A stretch of 64,000 nucleotides of DNA from Clostridiales bacterium (lineage in GTDB: Bacteria > Bacillota > Clostridia > Christensenellales > CAG-138), in NCBI GenBank assembly GCA_019416935.1, contig DXWI01000012.1:4290-68289 (forward strand), given 5' to 3'. Made by a program: the position numbers and the translations under genes. Below are positions 16,584-25,581 of this stretch, piece after piece. The notes beneath the pieces are model-generated. The model was not told the origin of the DNA. It saw only the letters and a list, made by a program, of their open reading frames with translations, and did no database searches. Every line of letters starts with the position of its first letter. The stretch's first letter is position 1.

Positions 16584-16727
16584 ATGAAGCATTTTGAAAC
16601 CGTTCAGCAGCCCTGCATCAAGGCTGATCAGAAGACCGCTTGCGGCGAGTGCCAGGCCAGCTGCCAGTCCGCCTGCAAGACTTCCTGCACCGTGGCCAAC
16701 CAGAAGTGCGCAAAGGAAGAGAAATAA
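16584..16727 (+). CDS. scfA: SCIFF ranthipeptide precursor (six cysteines in forty-five residues)
   Basis: Ribosomally made precursor peptide of 47 residues, the substrate of the downstream radical SAM enzyme, which installs thioether crosslinks from Cys to other residues. The conserved C-terminal block has the spacing C-x2-C-x3-C-x3-C-x3-C-x6-C (Cys20, 23, 27, 31, 35 and 42). An additional Cys10 is in the leader. The opening MKHFETVQQP leads into the core, and ACGECQASCQSACKTSC is the family signature. The ribosome site TGGAGGAGAG is very strong, fitting high output of a precursor. SCIFF peptides are almost universal in Clostridia and their mature role is still unknown. Confidence 0.96.
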   Translation: MKHFETVQQPCIKADQKTACGECQASCQSACKTSCTVANQKCAKEEK

Positions 16728-16742
16728 CGCTTGTAAATTCTG

Positions 16743-16776
16743 GAAAGAAAGGCCTTTGTCGGCCTTTCTTTCTCTG
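16743..16776 (+). terminator. Hairpin between scfA and scfB (partial terminator)
   Basis: Perfect 12-base stem (16743-16754 with 16761-16772), 6-base loop, then a weak T-rich stretch. Placed between precursor and maturase, it could let most transcripts stop after scfA and so make more peptide than enzyme. Confidence 0.7.
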
Positions 16777-16792
16777 TTTGTGAGGAATTATT

Positions 16793-18133
16793 GTGATTCA
16801 TACGTTTCGATTTCATGAAATGAATGTTGTTCTGGACGTGGAGAGCGGCGCCATTCACCTGTTGGATGACGCAGCATTTTCCGTCCTTTCCGCTTTGGAG
16901 CATGGGGGAGATCCACATCAGTGTACCGCGCTTCCCGCTGGAGAAGTGGAAGAAATTTTGCAGGAATACGCCGCGTTAAAAAAGCAGGGCCTGATCGATC
17001 GCGAGGCGTTGGAAGCGCCGACGGTGCGCGGGGGAAGCGCCATCAAATCGCTTTGCCTGCACGTTGCGCACGACTGCAATCTGCGCTGCAAATACTGTTT
17101 TGCTTCCACCGGTGATTTTCACGGCGCGCGGATGCTGATGCCGTTCTCCGTCGGCAAGGCCGCCATCGATTTTCTGATGGAGCGCAGCGGTTCGAGAAAG
17201 CATTTGGAAGTGGATCTCTTTGGCGGCGAGCCGCTCATGAACTTTGATGTTTGCAAGCAGATTGTCGCCTACGGCCGCGAACAGGAAAAACGGTTTGGCA
17301 AGAAGATCAACTTTACCATGACTACAAACTGTGTTGCGCTCAACGATGAAATGATTGCGTTTATCAATCGGGAGATGCACAACGTCGTGATCAGCCTGGA
17401 TGGACGAAGGGAAATCCATGATGCGCTTCGGCCAACGGTGAACGGCAAGGGCTCATATGACCTCATTCTGGAAAAAGCAAAGCAGCTCGTAGCGGATCGA
17501 GGGGACAAGGAGCATTATATCCGCGGCACCTTCACCAGAAACAATCTCGATTTTTCGGAGGATGTAAAGGCGCTGCTGGACGAGGGCTTCCGTCAGCTTT
17601 CGATTGAGCCCGTCGTCCTGCCTGCCGAGAGCCCATACAGCATATTGGAAGAACATCTGGAACGAATTTTTGCCGAATATGACAAGCTGGCAGATTACTA
17701 TCTGTATGAGCGCAAGCATGGGCGTTGGTTCAATTTCTTCCATTTTATGGTCGATATGGAGGGCGGTCCCTGCCTGCGCAAGCGCATCTCCGGCTGCGGT
17801 GCAGGCACGGAATATGCTGCGATCACACCGGATGGCGATATCTATCCCTGTCATCAGTTTGTAGGCATTCCGGAATGGCTGCTCGGCAACGTCTGCACCG
17901 GTGCGTTTGATACGGAAAAGCAGTCTGTTTTTGAGGGCTGCAACGTGCGAACCAAGGACGCATGCCAGAAATGCTGGGCAAAGTATTATTGCAGCGGCGG
18001 CTGTGCGGCGAACGCCTTTTTGTACAACGGCGACATCCATAAGCCCTACGAGATGAGCTGCCACATGCTGCGCAAACGGACGGAATGTGCGATTGGAATT
18101 GCATTGACCGAACGCAATCGCGCGGAATCATGA
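16793..18133 (+). CDS. scfB: SCIFF thioether maturase (radical SAM/SPASM)
   Basis: Radical SAM enzyme of 446 residues that crosslinks ScfA. It contains, in order, an N-terminal precursor-recognition region (1-80), the [4Fe-4S]-SAM motif CNLRCKYCF (Cx3Cx2C, about residue 99), and a SPASM domain with auxiliary cluster cysteines (CLRKRISGCGAG, GDIYPCHQF, then CQKCWAKYYCSGGC and a final Cys). GTG at 16793 follows AGGA at 16783. The recJ start overlaps its stop as ATGA. Identity is secured by the adjacent SCIFF precursor as well as by the Cys pattern. Confidence 0.96.
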   Translation: MIHTFRFHEMNVVLDVESGAIHLLDDAAFSVLSALEHGGDPHQCTALPAGEVEEILQEYAALKKQGLIDREALEAPTVRGGSAIKSLCLHVAHDCNLRCKYCFASTGDFHGARMLMPFSVGKAAIDFLMERSGSRKHLEVDLFGGEPLMNFDVCKQIVAYGREQEKRFGKKINFTMTTNCVALNDEMIAFINREMHNVVISLDGRREIHDALRPTVNGKGSYDLILEKAKQLVADRGDKEHYIRGTFTRNNLDFSEDVKALLDEGFRQLSIEPVVLPAESPYSILEEHLERIFAEYDKLADYYLYERKHGRWFNFFHFMVDMEGGPCLRKRISGCGAGTEYAAITPDGDIYPCHQFVGIPEWLLGNVCTGAFDTEKQSVFEGCNVRTKDACQKCWAKYYCSGGCAANAFLYNGDIHKPYEMSCHMLRKRTECAIGIALTERNRAES

Positions 18134-20181
18134 AAGCAGCCTGCGTTTGTTCCTATGACGGCGACTATTGCGAGGCTTTGCTCGACCGTCTTTGCAACGA
18201 GCATGGCATTTCAAGAATGGTTGCAAGAGCGCTCGTGCGCCGGTCCATCACAAAAACGGAAGCGGTGACCGCCTATCTGCATCCGGATAGCGCGCCGCTT
18301 CTTGACCCGTTTGACCTGCCGGATATGGAGCAGGCGGCCAAGCGGATTCATGCTGCGGTTCAAAGCGGGGAGCGCATCTGCATCTATGGCGACTATGATG
18401 CCGACGGCGTCTGTGCCACCGCTATATTGGTGCAGTGCCTTCGCGGCCTTGGGGCCGATGTGCACTACTATATTCCCTCCCGCCATGAGGAGGGATATGG
18501 AATGCACGAAGAGGCCGTGGAACGCATTGCAAAGCAGGGCACATCGCTTTTGATTACGGTGGATAACGGCATCGCGGCACACACTGCGGCAATGCTCTGT
18601 TCCGCGCTCCATATGGACTTGATTGTGACGGATCATCATCTGCCGCCGGAATGTTTGCCCCCCGCGTTTGCCGTGGTTGCAGCGTCCCGTAAGGATTCAG
18701 AATATGGAAACGCAGCTTTATGCGGCGCAGGCGTTGCACTCAAGTTGGCTCTTGCACTTGTTGGAAAGCCACTGCGGGAGGAATGGCTGGCGCTCGCCGC
18801 GGTCGCAACCGTGGCGGATGTCGTGCCGCTGATCGGCGAGAATCGGACGATTGTAGCGCGAGGCATGAAAAAGGTCGTGGAAAATACCGGCCTTTCCGCA
18901 TTGCTGGAGGCGGCGGGCTATGGCGGCAAGCCGGTGACAAGCGAAACGATTGCTTTCACCGTGGCGCCCCGTTTGAACGCGGCCGGAAGGATGGGGGACG
19001 CCGCAAGGGCAGTCGCGCTCCTTCTGGAAACGGACGCGGCCAGTGCGCAGCGATATGCCGAAGAACTGGAAGCGGAAAACCGTGCACGCCGTCTGGAGGA
19101 GGACCGCATTTTTCGGGAGATTGACAGCCGCTATCCGCCGGAAACGCTCCGTTCGCGCAGGGCCATCGTTCTGCATGGAGCCGATTGGCACCTCGGCGTC
19201 ATTGGCATTGCGGCCGCACGGCTCACCGAGCAGTATCATTGCCCCGTGCTGCTCTTTGGGGAACGGGGAGGAAAGTACGTCGGTTCCTGCCGAAGCGTGC
19301 CGGATATTCAATTGTACGACTGTCTGCAAGTCTTCTCCGCGTATTTTGATCAATTCGGCGGCCACGCACGCGCCGCTGGCGTGACCATGCAGCCGGAACG
19401 ATTCGACGCGTTTGCGGATGCGTTTGAACGCTATATACGGGACAACTATGCGGATGATGCGTTTGAGCCGGTCTATTCGTTTGAAGAGGATGCGGAGTTG
19501 TCGGCTCTGAATATGGAACAGGTGCGTGCGCTGGAGGTTTTGGCGCCATTTGGCGAAGGAAACCCGGAGCCCGTTTTTCGGATCAAGCAAGCGACGCTGA
19601 ACGATGTGCGGCGCATCGGCCAGCAGGGGAACCATCTTTCTGTTTCTGTTGCGCAGAATGGCTGCCGGATGCGTGCCGTTGGCTTCGGATTTGGCGCAAA
19701 AGCTGAGTCGCTCTGCATGTCTGGAAAATGGACGGTTCTGGGTATTCCACGGATCAACCGGTTCAATGGCAGCGAAAAGGTAGAAATACAGCTTTCCGCC
19801 GTGCTTTTCTGCGATGTTTCAAAACTTTTGCGTGCATTTTTGGAGAATGTGCTGTACAATACCGTTGTTGACTGTGATAAACTGTGTGATTTATTTTTTG
19901 TTTCACACGGCTTTTCGCTGTTTTCGGTATTGGAATTGGAAGCGGGCACCCTTCGAAAGCGGTTTGTGCAGCTGCGGGCGGCCATCGGCCCAACCGGTTT
20001 GGACGCCAGCCGCTTGCAGGCAATGAATAACCCGAATGATCTCTGGGGACTTTGCCTGTTTCTTGAGCTGGGCTTCTTTGCTTTTGATGTGTGCGCCCAG
20101 CGCATTCTGCTTGCCGCTCATCCGCAGCAGCGAAGTCTGCAGGAGAGCAGGCTGTATCGAATGGCATTGGAACGCGTATAG
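18130..20181 (+). CDS. recJ: Single-stranded-DNA-specific exonuclease RecJ
   Basis: 5'-to-3' single-strand exonuclease of recombination and mismatch repair. It carries the DHH-family metal motifs YGDYDADGVCAT (about residue 95), TVDNGIAA, VTDHHLPPE and APRLNAAGRMGDA. The DHHA1 motif is in DQFGGHARAAG. An OB-like domain follows, then a Firmicutes-type C-terminal extension of about 130 residues with the ELGFFAFD stretch. The total of 683 residues suits that long form. ATG at 18130 overlaps the scfB stop; an in-frame ATG at 18085 lies inside scfB and is less likely. Confidence 0.94.
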   Translation: MKAACVCSYDGDYCEALLDRLCNEHGISRMVARALVRRSITKTEAVTAYLHPDSAPLLDPFDLPDMEQAAKRIHAAVQSGERICIYGDYDADGVCATAILVQCLRGLGADVHYYIPSRHEEGYGMHEEAVERIAKQGTSLLITVDNGIAAHTAAMLCSALHMDLIVTDHHLPPECLPPAFAVVAASRKDSEYGNAALCGAGVALKLALALVGKPLREEWLALAAVATVADVVPLIGENRTIVARGMKKVVENTGLSALLEAAGYGGKPVTSETIAFTVAPRLNAAGRMGDAARAVALLLETDAASAQRYAEELEAENRARRLEEDRIFREIDSRYPPETLRSRRAIVLHGADWHLGVIGIAAARLTEQYHCPVLLFGERGGKYVGSCRSVPDIQLYDCLQVFSAYFDQFGGHARAAGVTMQPERFDAFADAFERYIRDNYADDAFEPVYSFEEDAELSALNMEQVRALEVLAPFGEGNPEPVFRIKQATLNDVRRIGQQGNHLSVSVAQNGCRMRAVGFGFGAKAESLCMSGKWTVLGIPRINRFNGSEKVEIQLSAVLFCDVSKLLRAFLENVLYNTVVDCDKLCDLFFVSHGFSLFSVLELEAGTLRKRFVQLRAAIGPTGLDASRLQAMNNPNDLWGLCLFLELGFFAFDVCAQRILLAAHPQQRSLQESRLYRMALERV

Positions 20182-20208
20182 CAGCGAACAAATAGGAGGT
20201 AACCGGAC

Positions 20209-20724
20209 ATGGACTTGAAAGAGAAGATTCGCAGTATCCCTGATTTCCCGATCCCTGGCGTACTGTTTCGCGATATCACGACGCTGTTGAAGGATGGAGA
20301 GGGCTACCACGCGTTGATCGACATGATGGCGGACTCGCTTCAAGGCGTTCCCGTTGACTTGGTCATTGGACCGGAAGCGAGAGGATTTGTGATCGGTTCC
20401 GCACTGGCCTATCAACTGCACGCCGGATTCGTGGTTGCGCGCAAGCCCGGCAAATTGCCAAGCAAGACCATGCGCTACGAGTATGGACTGGAGTATGGTT
20501 CCGATGTATTGGAAATCCATAAGGACGCGATTCAGCCCGGTCAGCGTGTCGTGATCGTAGATGATCTGCTGGCCACCGGCGGAACGGCTTTGGCCGCCGC
20601 AAAGCTGGTTGAACAAGCCGGCGGCGTTGTTTCCGGCCTGCGCTTTGCAATCGAACTGCGCTCGGAGTTTGATGCGCGCAAAGTTCTTGCGGGTTACGAT
20701 GTCTGGTCTGCAATGCAGTATTGA
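20209..20724 (+). CDS. apt: Adenine phosphoribosyltransferase
   Basis: Purine salvage: adenine plus PRPP gives AMP. The 171 residues begin MDLKEKIRSIPDFPIPGVLF and show FRDITTLLKDG, GPEARGFVIGSAL and the PRPP-binding loop VVIVDDLLATGGTA. TAGGAGGT lies before the ATG. The recJ-apt-relA order is conserved in Firmicutes. A terminator-like hairpin follows before relA. Confidence 0.97.
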   Translation: MDLKEKIRSIPDFPIPGVLFRDITTLLKDGEGYHALIDMMADSLQGVPVDLVIGPEARGFVIGSALAYQLHAGFVVARKPGKLPSKTMRYEYGLEYGSDVLEIHKDAIQPGQRVVIVDDLLATGGTALAAAKLVEQAGGVVSGLRFAIELRSEFDARKVLAGYDVWSAMQY

Positions 20725-20742
20725 AGATAGCGCGTTACACTG

Positions 20743-20770
20743 AAAATCAACGGGCTTCCGTTGATTTTTC
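20743..20770 (+). terminator. Terminator between apt and relA
   Basis: Ten-base stem (20743-20752 with 20759-20768), 6-base loop, T-rich 3' arm. Only 28 bases separate it from the relA start and no promoter is visible there, so relA expression probably depends on readthrough. Confidence 0.7.
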
Positions 20771-20796
20771 TATTCAAAGCGAGGGGAGGGTGAGAG

Positions 20797-22977
20797 ATGG
20801 ATCGGACGCAGCTCTTGGAAAGCTTTCGTACAAAATACACGCCGGAACAGGCCGCTTTGTTTGAACAGGCGCTTATATATGCGGAGAATGCACATAGCAG
20901 TCAAAAGCGCGAATCCGGAGAGCCATATATCATCCATCCGATTGCCGTTGCAAGCATCGTTATGGGGCTCGGCATGGATGCCGCGAGCGTGACGGCCGCC
21001 GTGCTGCACGATGCGATTGAGGACGGAGAAAATGTAACGGTCGATGATGTTGCCCGTATTTTTGGCAATGAAATCGCACAGTTGGTCGACGGCGTCACAA
21101 AGCTGACGATCTCCGGAAAGCAGACCTACATTACGAAAAAACAGGAGCAGGCCGAGAATCTTCGCAAGCTGTTTTTGGCCATTGCAGCTGATGTGCGCGT
21201 GGTAATCATCAAACTTGCCGACCGGCTGCACAATATGCGCACGCTCGCCTACTGCAATCCCTATAAACGGATGCGCAAGGCAAAAGAAACCCTGGACGTC
21301 TATGCACCGCTTGCGCATCGCTTTGGTATGGGCGCCATCAAAGGCGAACTCGAGGATCTTTCGTTCCAATATCTCATGCCGGACGAATACGCCGATATCA
21401 AACGCCAGTTTGAGAAGCAGCGCTCCGACCGCGAAGAGGTTCTGGACGACGCCATGCAGCGCATCATCAAACAAGTGGCGGACGCAGGCATCCATGCTTC
21501 CATCAGCGGCCGCCCGAAGCATCTGTACAGCGTCTACCGCAAGATGCAGCGAATCAATGGCAGCATCAATGAAATCTATGATTTGATCGCAATTCGTGTC
21601 ATCGTTGATACGGTCAATGACTGTTATGCGACGCTTGGTGTGCTGCATGCCAGTTGGAAACCGCTTCCGGGGCGGTTTAAGGATTATATTGCCACGCCGA
21701 AGCCGAACATGTATCGCTCGCTGCATACGACTCTGCTGAGCGACAACGGCATTCCGTTCGAGGTGCAAATCCGAACGCAGGAGATGCATCGAACCGCAGA
21801 ATACGGTATCGCCGCTCACTGGATGTATAAGGAGGGGCGGGCAACGCAAAGCCTGCTTGACCGCAAGACGAGCTGGCTGCGGCAGATCATCGAGGCGAAG
21901 GATACTACTGAGGACAGCATGGAGTTTGTCGACAATATTCTCAAGGACTTTCTTGGGGAATATGTCTTCGTTTTGTCGCCGCGCGGGGAGATCTTTGACC
22001 TGCCCACGGGTTCCACGCCCCTCGATTTTGCATACCGTATCCATACCAATATCGGGCACCATTGCCAAGGCGCCCGCGTGAACGGCAATCTGGTGCGCCT
22101 GGATTACAAGCTGCAGACCAACGACATGGTCGAAATCATCACGTCGAACAGTCAGCTTGGCCCGAGCCGCGACTGGCTGAAGATCGTTAAGACACAAACC
22201 GCCCGCAACCGAATCCGGCAATGGTTCAAACGGGAAAATCGCGAAGAGAATATTCAGCGCGGAAAGGAAATGCTTGAGGATACCGCGCGCCGCCAAACCC
22301 TTTCGCTGACACAGCTGGTCAAGCCGGAGTATACCTCTGAGCTGCTCAAACGCCTCAACATGACCGGTTTGGATGACCTCTATTCTGCAATCGGATTTGG
22401 AGGCATCTCCGCTTCCCAAGTGCTCCACAAGCTCCTGGATATGCAGCGCAAGGCCGAAAAAGCCGAGGCCCTTGCACAACAGCTCAGAACCGATGCGCAA
22501 AAACCTGTGCTCAAACCGCGCCAGCTGCCCGTGAACGGCATCATCGTTCATGGAGATCCCGGTATGGCCGTTCGATTCGGAAATTGCTGCAACCCGCTTC
22601 CGGGTGATCCGATCATCGGATATATTACTCGAGGCCGCGGTGTCTCCGTACATCGGGTGGACTGTACAAACGCAGAGAATCTGCGCATGGATCCGGAACG
22701 CATCATTGACGTTGAGTGGGCGATCGGTGCAGACACCTCGTTCCACGCCTCACTCCAGATTCATGCGGAGGATCGTGCGGGTACGCTTCTGGAAATCTCC
22801 GCGCTGCTTTCCGGCATGAATATCAATATTCAGGGCTTAAGCGGAAAGCCGACCGGGGATGGCAAGTATGTAGTGGACATGACGTTCTCGGTCAGCAATT
22901 CTGAGCAGCTGAATCAGATTATGCGCAGCCTGAAGCAGCTCAAGTGCGTCAACGAAGTATACCGTGTACACCGGTAG
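20797..22977 (+). CDS. relA: Bifunctional (p)ppGpp synthetase/hydrolase (Rel)
   Basis: Stringent-response enzyme of 726 residues that makes and degrades (p)ppGpp. In order: HD hydrolase domain with HDAIEDGENVT (about residue 70) and RLHNMRTL; synthetase domain with RPKHLYSVYRKMQR and the EVQIRTQEMH stretch (240-340); TGS domain starting VFVLSPRGEIFDLPTGSTPL (about 390-450); a helical/zinc-finger-like segment with FGNCCNPLPGDPIIGYITRG; and an ACT domain at the end (655-726). Both catalytic centres look intact. GGGAGGG precedes the ATG. Confidence 0.97.
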   Translation: MDRTQLLESFRTKYTPEQAALFEQALIYAENAHSSQKRESGEPYIIHPIAVASIVMGLGMDAASVTAAVLHDAIEDGENVTVDDVARIFGNEIAQLVDGVTKLTISGKQTYITKKQEQAENLRKLFLAIAADVRVVIIKLADRLHNMRTLAYCNPYKRMRKAKETLDVYAPLAHRFGMGAIKGELEDLSFQYLMPDEYADIKRQFEKQRSDREEVLDDAMQRIIKQVADAGIHASISGRPKHLYSVYRKMQRINGSINEIYDLIAIRVIVDTVNDCYATLGVLHASWKPLPGRFKDYIATPKPNMYRSLHTTLLSDNGIPFEVQIRTQEMHRTAEYGIAAHWMYKEGRATQSLLDRKTSWLRQIIEAKDTTEDSMEFVDNILKDFLGEYVFVLSPRGEIFDLPTGSTPLDFAYRIHTNIGHHCQGARVNGNLVRLDYKLQTNDMVEIITSNSQLGPSRDWLKIVKTQTARNRIRQWFKRENREENIQRGKEMLEDTARRQTLSLTQLVKPEYTSELLKRLNMTGLDDLYSAIGFGGISASQVLHKLLDMQRKAEKAEALAQQLRTDAQKPVLKPRQLPVNGIIVHGDPGMAVRFGNCCNPLPGDPIIGYITRGRGVSVHRVDCTNAENLRMDPERIIDVEWAIGADTSFHASLQIHAEDRAGTLLEISALLSGMNINIQGLSGKPTGDGKYVVDMTFSVSNSEQLNQIMRSLKQLKCVNEVYRVHR

Positions 22978-22995
22978 AGAGGAACTTTTGTCATC

Positions 22996-23442
22996 ATGCG
23001 GGCAGTCGTTCAGCGCGTGAGCAGCGCCGCCGTTTCTGTGGACGGCGAGGTCGTATCAAACATCGGCAGGGGGCTGTTGGTGCTTTTGGGCGTTGAGAAG
23101 GGAGATGCGGACATTGATCTGCAATATATGGTCAATAAACTGCCGCTTCTTCGTATCTTTGATGATGAAAACGGAACGCCGAATCTGAGCGTACGGGAAT
23201 GCGGCGGCAGCATCCTTCTTGTTTCCCAGTTCACGCTTTGCGGCGATGCACGCCACGGCCGCCGACCGGGTTACAGTCTGGCGGCAAAGCCGGAGGAGGC
23301 GCGCATCATGTATGAACGCTGCGCGCAGCTTCTCCAAGCGCAGGTACCGGTACAGACGGGCATTTTTCAGGCGGATATGCAGGTTTCTTTGGTCAATGAC
23401 GGGCCATTTACCATTTTATTGGACAGCAGGAGAGCATTTTAA
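22996..23442 (+). CDS. dtd: D-aminoacyl-tRNA deacylase
   Basis: Removes D-amino acids wrongly attached to tRNA. The 148 residues show the family start MRAVVQRVSSAAVSVDGE, the catalytic SQFTLCGDARHGRRPGY (SQFTL), and the cross-subunit NDGPFTILLDS motif containing the chirality-checking Gly-Pro. GAGGAA precedes the ATG, 19 bases after relA. Its stop overlaps the next start (TAATG). Confidence 0.97.
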   Translation: MRAVVQRVSSAAVSVDGEVVSNIGRGLLVLLGVEKGDADIDLQYMVNKLPLLRIFDDENGTPNLSVRECGGSILLVSQFTLCGDARHGRRPGYSLAAKPEEARIMYERCAQLLQAQVPVQTGIFQADMQVSLVNDGPFTILLDSRRAF

Positions 23443-24086
23443 TGTTTTTTGGGAAATTGGCCACGGGGCCGCTGAGTGTCAATACATATCTGATCGGTGA
23501 TGACAGCGGTACGGAGTGCATTGTCATCGATCCGGGCGACGCCGAGCCGGTGATTGCTGCGCTGCGCCACGTCGACCGCACATGCGCCCTCATTCTGATA
23601 ACGCACGGCCATTTTGATCACATTTGGGGTGTTGCCGATCTGGCAGGGGCAACAAACGCGCCCGTCGCCGTCCATGAACTGGATGCGGAAAAGCTGCAAA
23701 GCGATCGGAAGAGCTTGGCGTATCTCATTGGAAAGCGCTTGCCGGCTGCATGCACCACGCAGCTTCTGCGGGACGATGATATTGTACAGGCTGCCGGCTT
23801 GACACTCCGGGTGCTGCATACACCGGGCCATTCGGAAGGCGGAGTTGCCTATGTGCTGGATGAACAGCGCATGGTTTTTTGCGGTGATACGCTTTTTTTA
23901 GATGGTGCCGGTCGTACGGATTTTCCCGGCGGCAGTCAGGAAACGCTCTTTCACTCCATTGCAGACCGGTTATTTGCGCTTGAGGGTTCATACGATGTGT
24001 TCCCCGGGCATGGCGGCGGCACGACTTTGGAGCATGAGCGGCAGCACAATCCGCTTGTACTGCTGGGAAGGAGACTCAGGTGGTAG
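23442..24086 (+). CDS. Metallo-beta-lactamase-fold hydrolase (YqgX/glyoxalase II-like)
   Basis: Cytoplasmic zinc hydrolase of 214 residues, substrate unknown. It has the metal motif ITHGHFDHIWG (HxHxDH), then LHTPGHSEGG (His ligand), FCGDTLF (bridging Asp) and a final FPGHGGGT His. That is the single-domain layout of YqgX-type proteins, often labelled hydroxyacylglutathione hydrolase, although clostridia rarely make glutathione. It is translationally coupled to dtd upstream and overlaps hemZ by seven bases. Confidence 0.88.
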   Translation: MFFGKLATGPLSVNTYLIGDDSGTECIVIDPGDAEPVIAALRHVDRTCALILITHGHFDHIWGVADLAGATNAPVAVHELDAEKLQSDRKSLAYLIGKRLPAACTTQLLRDDDIVQAAGLTLRVLHTPGHSEGGVAYVLDEQRMVFCGDTLFLDGAGRTDFPGGSQETLFHSIADRLFALEGSYDVFPGHGGGTTLEHERQHNPLVLLGRRLRW

Positions 24087-25549
24087 TCCTCAAGACCAAT
24101 CGCCCCGAATACCGAAACGATATTGCCGAGGAAATTCGCCTGTTCCTCGGTTTGGTGGATATTGTGGAAAATGCGGATGATCCCGCCTCGGTGGAGCTGG
24201 AATTAACCGTAGCGCTTTTCGAGCGGGACGGCCTGTTCTTTGCAGAAGCAAGCACAGCGGACGGCCGCAGATATACAACGCAGGCCGATCTTCCGCAGCA
24301 GCGGCGGCTTGAAGAAAAGCGGCAGGAAAAGCGCGCTATAAAAATTGCAGTGTTCCGTCTGCTGCGCGCAATCTATGCCGATGTTTCCGTTCCGTGGGGA
24401 TCGCTGACCGGTATCCGGCCGACCAAATTGTTCCGTGAGCTGACGCTTGGCGGCAATGTTGCGGCTGCGAGAGCGCAATTTCTGCATTTGTTTGATGTTT
24501 CGCCAGCCAAAACCGAGCTCGCTTCCAAAATCCATTCCGTTCAGCAGCCATACATTCAATCGGTGGATTCTGCAAAGGACGTTGACGTCTATATCGGCAT
24601 TCCGTTTTGCCGCACCAAATGTCTGTATTGCTCATTCGCTTCCGAAGTAATCGGAAAGCAGGACAAGCTGACGCCCTATTTGCAGGCGCTGCAAACCGAT
24701 ATTGCGGCCGGCGCGGCGCTCGTTCGCGACAACGGCCTTCGCGTTCGGAGTATGTATATCGGCGGCGGAACGCCGACCGTGCTCTCGGCGGAGCAGTTGG
24801 ATGCGCTATTGTCGTTTACGCTGGACACTTATGGCGGATATGGCAGGGAGATGACCGTTGAAGCCGGCCGACCGGATACCATCACGGCGGATAAACTGCG
24901 CGTTCTCCATGCGCATGGCGTGCGCCGCATCTCCATTAACCCGCAGACCATGAATGACGAAACGCTTGTGCGCATCGGCCGTGCACACAGTGCAGCAGCG
25001 ATCGAGCAGTCGTACGCCTTGGCGCGCGACATTGGCTTTTCTGTCATCAATATGGATCTGATCGCGGGTTTGCCCGGTGAAAATGCGCTTGATTTTAGAA
25101 AAACACTGGAGCGCGTTTGCGCCTTACAGCCGGAGAACATCACCATCCATTCCCTCGCGATCAAACGCTCCTCACGCCTGAAGCAGCAGTTGGATGCTTA
25201 TCCTCTGCCGGACGCCGGAACGACCGAACTAATGATTCAATACGGCGCAGAGGCCGTAGCCGCCATCGGCATGCAGCCTTATTATATGTACCGGCAAAAA
25301 TACATGAGCGGCAACCTTGAAAACACGGGGTATGCGATGCCGGGGGATGAGTGCGTCTATAACATCGATATGATGGAGGAGACGACCAGCATTTTGGCAC
25401 ATGGCGGCTGCGGTATCAGCAAGCGCATATTCGGTGCGGAAAACCGGGTGGAGCGCATTCCAAATCCAAAAGAAGTGGCTGTTTATATGGCCAAGCTGCC
25501 CGTCCTGCTGGATGCGAAAATGCGCCTGTTTTCTGCTGTGTGCGATTGA
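24080..25549 (+). CDS. hemZ: Coproporphyrinogen dehydrogenase HemZ (radical SAM)
   Basis: Oxygen-independent coproporphyrinogen oxidase-like radical SAM protein of 489 residues. An N-terminal HemZ-specific region (1-160) includes PWGSLTGIRPTKLF. The SAM motif is CRTKCLYCSF (Cx3Cx2C, about residue 175), followed by YIGGGTPTVLSAEQL, EAGRPDTIT and LIAGLPGEN. No other haem genes are in the window, so whether it makes haem or has a related role is open. GTG at 24080 overlaps the previous gene. The hisS promoter begins at its last codons. Confidence 0.93.
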   Translation: MVVLKTNRPEYRNDIAEEIRLFLGLVDIVENADDPASVELELTVALFERDGLFFAEASTADGRRYTTQADLPQQRRLEEKRQEKRAIKIAVFRLLRAIYADVSVPWGSLTGIRPTKLFRELTLGGNVAAARAQFLHLFDVSPAKTELASKIHSVQQPYIQSVDSAKDVDVYIGIPFCRTKCLYCSFASEVIGKQDKLTPYLQALQTDIAAGAALVRDNGLRVRSMYIGGGTPTVLSAEQLDALLSFTLDTYGGYGREMTVEAGRPDTITADKLRVLHAHGVRRISINPQTMNDETLVRIGRAHSAAAIEQSYALARDIGFSVINMDLIAGLPGENALDFRKTLERVCALQPENITIHSLAIKRSSRLKQQLDAYPLPDAGTTELMIQYGAEAVAAIGMQPYYMYRQKYMSGNLENTGYAMPGDECVYNIDMMEETTSILAHGGCGISKRIFGAENRVERIPNPKEVAVYMAKLPVLLDAKMRLFSAVCD

Positions 25550-25574
25550 CACCGCATTAGCCAGACAGTATAAT
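25546..25574 (+). promoter_or_regulatory. Consensus promoter for hisS-aspS
   Basis: TTGACA (25546-25551), 17 bases, TATAAT (25569-25574): a perfect consensus. Transcription would start near 25581, giving a leader of about 185 bases. Confidence 0.9.
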
Positions 25575-25581
25575 AAACAAA

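Noticed and set aside
20770..22746. A 658-codon open frame on the strand opposite relA
   Set aside because: It is the antisense of a fully conserved relA and its translation has no family features. Similar long antisense frames opposite ispG (42378-43517), polC (45466-46980) and hisS (25557-26642) have the same cause, codon bias.
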